Shown here piece after piece: positions 7,407-9,407 of a DNA stretch of 9,407 bases. The translations under genes were made by a program, and so were the position numbers. The DNA lies in the NCBI RefSeq assembly GCF_934190855.1, contig NZ_CAKPTN010000059.1:1-9407 (forward strand). Reading direction: 5' to 3'. The first letter of the stretch is position 1; each line of letters starts with the position of its first letter. Below the pieces are notes generated by a model. That model did not search any database. It was given only the letters and a program-made list of their open reading frames with translations, and was not told the DNA's origin. This DNA comes from an uncultured Veillonella sp. (GTDB lineage: Bacteria; Bacillota; Negativicutes; Veillonellales; Veillonellaceae).

Positions 7407-7449
7407 AAAAAATAGAGCTAGTTGATTCAACGATCAACTAGCTCTTTTA
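7407..7449. terminator. Bidirectional terminator between putP and the WYL regulator gene
   Basis: A perfect 13-bp stem, AGAGCTAGTTGAT (7414-7426) with ATCAACTAGCTCT (7433-7445), encloses a 6-base loop TCAACG. Six A's precede it (7407-7412) and a T-run follows (7445-7448), so it can stop transcripts from both convergent genes. It begins 4 bases past the WYL stop on the minus strand. The 76 bases between putP and the A-run hold nothing else clear, only the palindrome TTTTCGAAAA. Confidence 0.93.
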
Positions 7450-8478
7450 TTATGAATATTGTTGTAAGCCTTCTTTTATAGCTTCCTTCACTTCAGCCAC
7501 CAAGGATGCCGGTGAAAGTACTTTTACACTTTGCATATATTGGAGAGCCCAATATTTAAAAGCGTGATGATTTACACGTACGCGGCATATAACCTCATCA
7601 GGTGTTACATTGGTAAATTCCACATTGCCATCAAACCAGTCTAAGATTTGATTTACGATAGAACGTTTTGCTTTAAAGCTCACCGTAATAGATTCACCGC
7701 CGAACATATAGATATGCTCTTTTACGTATTGAGACACATTAAAGGTGCGTTGCTGTTGGTATCCCTTTATCTCCCGTAAAGGTTTTCTCCGTTCACTTAG
7801 CACCGTAATGTGTGCAATGCGATCGACACGCAATGTAGACATGTCGTCATAATTTTCGTGGTTACCAACCAAGTAATAGTGTCCCCGATTCATTACTAGT
7901 TGGAATGGATTAAATACATATTTCCGTTCCTTGTTATCTGGACCAAGATTAATATGTAAACGCTTATCCACGTCTGGTTGGCAATAAGCCAAGGAAATTT
8001 TTCTCCCCTTTTGTATTGCTTCTTCTATGAGATCAATGTTAAGGAATAAGTCCTGGCTTCTATGAAGGTAACCTGTAGCACTTTCAATATCAATACCATG
8101 AGGCTTGAAATGAGAGCTCCCCAATTTAGCAACACGACTAATCAAATCCTTACGTTGAGATGCGGTAATATGGCGAGAAGCCAAAATACCATCAATTAAT
8201 AATCTCAATTCTGAATCTTCAAAAGTATGAATCATATAGAAATCAGTACGGCGAATCGTGCCATCTGCTCCTACGGCAGACTCTTCACATTGAATACCGA
8301 AATCACCAGATTCATATAAATCATTTAAATGACGGCCTAAGGTCTTCCGATCAACGGTCACCTCATACCGCTCAGCTAATATACTGCGGATCTCCTCTTG
8401 AGATAAAGTATGATTAGCATCCGTTTCACTTTTCAGGATTTCTAGTATATATACTAGAACGGCCTTCTTAGATGCCAT
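7450..8478 (-). CDS. WYL-domain transcriptional regulator (HTH-WYL-WCX)
   Basis: The 342 residues show the standard three-part layout. An N-terminal winged helix-turn-helix (about 1-65) includes TLSQEEIRSILAERYEVTVD and RKTLGRHLNDLYESG. A central WYL domain (about 150-235) contains YVFNPFQLVMNRGHYYLVGN (187-206), where the name-giving Trp-Tyr-Leu is Tyr201-Tyr202-Leu203, followed by TLRVDRI (215-221). A C-terminal WCX domain (about 253-340) starts TFNVSQYVKEHIYMFGG. Family knowledge: WYL domains sense ligands, often nucleic acid or nucleotides, and such regulators control DNA damage, phage defence or metabolic genes. The target cannot be read from this context: putP is convergent and shares only the terminator, and the next gene lies on the same strand behind its own terminator. 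The ATG at 8478 has AAGGAGT (8490-8484). Autoregulation is plausible given the dyads in its leader. Confidence 0.92.
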   Translation of the reverse strand: MASKKAVLVYILEILKSETDANHTLSQEEIRSILAERYEVTVDRKTLGRHLNDLYESGDFGIQCEESAVGADGTIRRTDFYMIHTFEDSELRLLIDGILASRHITASQRKDLISRVAKLGSSHFKPHGIDIESATGYLHRSQDLFLNIDLIEEAIQKGRKISLAYCQPDVDKRLHINLGPDNKERKYVFNPFQLVMNRGHYYLVGNHENYDDMSTLRVDRIAHITVLSERRKPLREIKGYQQQRTFNVSQYVKEHIYMFGGESITVSFKAKRSIVNQILDWFDGNVEFTNVTPDEVICRVRVNHHAFKYWALQYMQSVKVLSPASLVAEVKEAIKEGLQQYS

Positions 8479-8500
8479 AAAAGACTCCTTTTACAAATAA

Positions 8501-8532
8501 TACAATAAAAACAACATTGTAATTAATACAAT
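8501..8532. promoter_or_regulatory. Alternating TACAAT/ATTGTA motifs in the WYL gene leader
   Basis: Plus-strand TACAAT (8501-8506), ATTGTA (8516-8521) and TACAAT (8527-8532) are three copies of one 6-base word in alternating orientation. The middle copy can pair with either neighbour. They lie 23-54 bases upstream of the WYL start, where an operator or leader structure could sit. AT-rich composition makes chance occurrence possible. Confidence 0.3.
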
Positions 8533-8539
8533 ATATAAT

Positions 8540-8563
8540 ATCATCCACAACACACCGGATGAT
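8540..8563. promoter_or_regulatory. Inverted repeat in the WYL gene leader, possible operator
   Basis: ATCATCC (8540-8546) and GGATGAT (8557-8563) form a perfect 7-bp inverted repeat around 10 bases. It stands out as the most GC-containing part of an AT-rich leader. It lies just downstream of the candidate -10 on the minus strand, suited to repressor binding or an RNA hairpin; there is no T-run, so it is not a terminator. Confidence 0.4.
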
Positions 8564-8585
8564 GTTCACAAAAATACCCATACAT

Positions 8586-8594
8586 AGTATACCA
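8586..8594 (-). promoter_or_regulatory. Extended -10 promoter for the WYL regulator gene
   Basis: Minus-strand TGGTATACT (8594-8586) fits TGn plus TATACT, a strong extended -10. The hexamer 17 bases upstream (TGAACC) is a poor -35. Transcription would begin near 8579 and give a leader of about 100 bases containing the dyads at 8540-8563 and 8501-8532. Confidence 0.5.
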
Positions 8595-8716
8595 CACTTT
8601 TCATATATGGTTCATTTATTTCTCATTAAATTTATCGATTTACTATACTTTTTTGGCAAGATAAAATAACTAAATGTAATAATTATTAAATAATTTTAAA
8701 CTTAATTATATAAAAT
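8595..8716. other. AT-rich spacer without recognised features
   Basis: Very AT-rich sequence between the WYL promoter and the next terminator, with no open frame of note. It contains small self-complementary stretches such as AATAATTATT and plus-strand hexamers loosely like promoter elements (TTGGCA, TAATAA), which are expected by chance at this composition. Confidence 0.5.
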
Positions 8717-8773
8717 AAAACCCGTTATCACTTTTTACATATATATGTTATAAGTATAACGGGTTTTGTTTTT
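8717..8773. terminator. Strong nested-hairpin terminator, mainly for the minus-strand gene
   Basis: AAAACCCGTTAT (8717-8728) pairs perfectly with ATAACGGGTTTT (8756-8767). After one bulged C (8729), ACTT (8730-8733) pairs with AAGT (8752-8755). The interior is the 12-base palindrome ACATATATATGT (8737-8748). On the minus strand the stem is followed by TTTTATTTTA; on the plus strand it ends GGGTTTTG plus five T's. It lies about 67 bases past the stop of the gene entering from the right, and no plus-strand gene precedes it. The 67 bases between (8774-8840) show nothing else. Confidence 0.88.
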
Positions 8774-8840
8774 AGAATGAAATTAATATGAATAGCATCA
8801 AATTACAGTTTTATTAAGATATAAACTATCTCGGCACGGC

Positions 8841-9407
8841 TTAGGAAATACTCTCTTTTTTCTTACTTCTAATAAAGCCTAATTGCTCCATTCGTTTCGT
8901 TAATTCATTGTAAAAAGCTTCGGCCATCACATTTTGATGCTTTGCCGGCTGAGACTTATCGGCACTAAAGAGAGAATCTTTAATCTTCTTGATCAACGTA
9001 GATTTTGATTTAGGTTTATTTAAGAGCTCCATGAATAACAAGTCTTCTTCAGAAATATCACCAATGGCATCGTTGAACATATTTGCCCCATAAATATATT
9101 CGCTACCGCCATCAGCAATGGCTTTTACAAAGTTTGTATAACGTGCTGGTACATAGGACAAGCCTTCCATGTACTCTTCTTTTACAGGGAATGTTTTATA
9201 GAAGCGAATACCACCACGTACCATATGCTCAACTACAGCTTTATATAGACTGCATACCGCTGGTTCTAATTCATCATCAGACGCATTAGCCGCCTCATGA
9301 GCTGCTTTCAAGATAGCGAGGGCCTCAATCATGTTGAAAGTACCACCATCTTTAATAAGTGCTTGGAACGTATCTCGTACGAGCTCATTTTCAAACATTT
9401 CCAATGC
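8841..9407 (-). CDS. Uncharacterised protein, N-terminus outside the window
   Basis: I do not recognise this gene. The minus-strand frame is open to the right edge: 188 codons are visible, beginning A-L-E-M-F-E-N-E-L-V-R-D and ending in KKKESIS with TAA at 8843-8841. The first TTG or ATG near the edge lacks a visible ribosome site, so the true start is probably beyond the window. The visible part is charged, soluble-looking and mostly helical, with no signal peptide, membrane segment or catalytic motif that I can name. Landmarks are GGTFNMIEALAILKAAHEAA, SLYKAVVEHMVRGGIRFYKT, GLSYVPARYTNFVKAIADGG, an acidic ISEEDLLFMELL, and a Lys-rich stretch PKSKSTLIKKIKDSLF. It contains one cysteine. Base composition resembles its neighbours. 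Its transcript probably ends at the terminator at 8717-8773. Confidence 0.8.
   Translation of the reverse strand, partial: ALEMFENELVRDTFQALIKDGGTFNMIEALAILKAAHEAANASDDELEPAVCSLYKAVVEHMVRGGIRFYKTFPVKEEYMEGLSYVPARYTNFVKAIADGGSEYIYGANMFNDAIGDISEEDLLFMELLNKPKSKSTLIKKIKDSLFSADKSQPAKHQNVMAEAFYNELTKRMEQLGFIRSKKKESIS

Noticed and set aside
8636..8773. Small plus-strand RNA gene from a TTGGCA/TAATAA-like promoter to the 8717-8773 terminator
   Set aside because: The promoter match is weak in very AT-rich DNA, and the terminator is explained by the minus-strand gene.
1..9407. Defence island, mobile element, CRISPR or biosynthetic cluster
   Set aside because: No transposase, integrase, cas-type or biosynthetic genes, no terminal inverted repeats and no spacer array; the WYL gene alone is not enough to claim a defence system.

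Overview
This 9.4 kb stretch looks like chromosomal DNA from a low-GC Gram-positive-lineage bacterium (Bacillota). I suspect the Negativicutes, probably Veillonella. The reasons are AT-rich gaps, strong AAGGAGG-type ribosome sites, a Bacillus-type thymidylate synthase, and the general character of the Tex, RecQ, PutP and WYL proteins. The genus is an inference and was not checked against any database.

Left part, minus strand (reading right to left: recQ, thyA, folA, tex). recQ (5589-3724) encodes a full-length RecQ helicase. After a 209-base AT-rich gap come thyA (3514-2723) and folA (2593-2099), which form the dTMP/folate cycle: ThyA makes dTMP and releases dihydrofolate, and DHFR reduces it back to tetrahydrofolate. 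tex starts inside the folA stop codon (ATGA overlap) and runs off the left edge, so thyA-folA-tex is probably one transcription unit.

Middle and right part. putP (5843-7330, plus strand) is divergent from recQ and encodes a sodium/solute (proline-type) symporter. It converges on a minus-strand WYL-domain transcription regulator (8478-7450), and the two share a clean bidirectional terminator. Upstream of the WYL gene is an AT-rich leader with an extended -10 promoter and dyad sequences. A second strong terminator (8717-8773) closes an unrecognised minus-strand gene that enters from the right edge.

The genes are mostly housekeeping, and I see no mobile element, CRISPR array, defence system, tRNA or rRNA. 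The most unusual signal is in the thyA-folA gap (2607-2740). It holds five degenerate tandem copies of the thyA 3' end (last codons plus stop). Two of the copies form the same 6-bp hairpin with a compensatory base-pair change, which suggests a cis-acting RNA or DNA element between the two folate genes.
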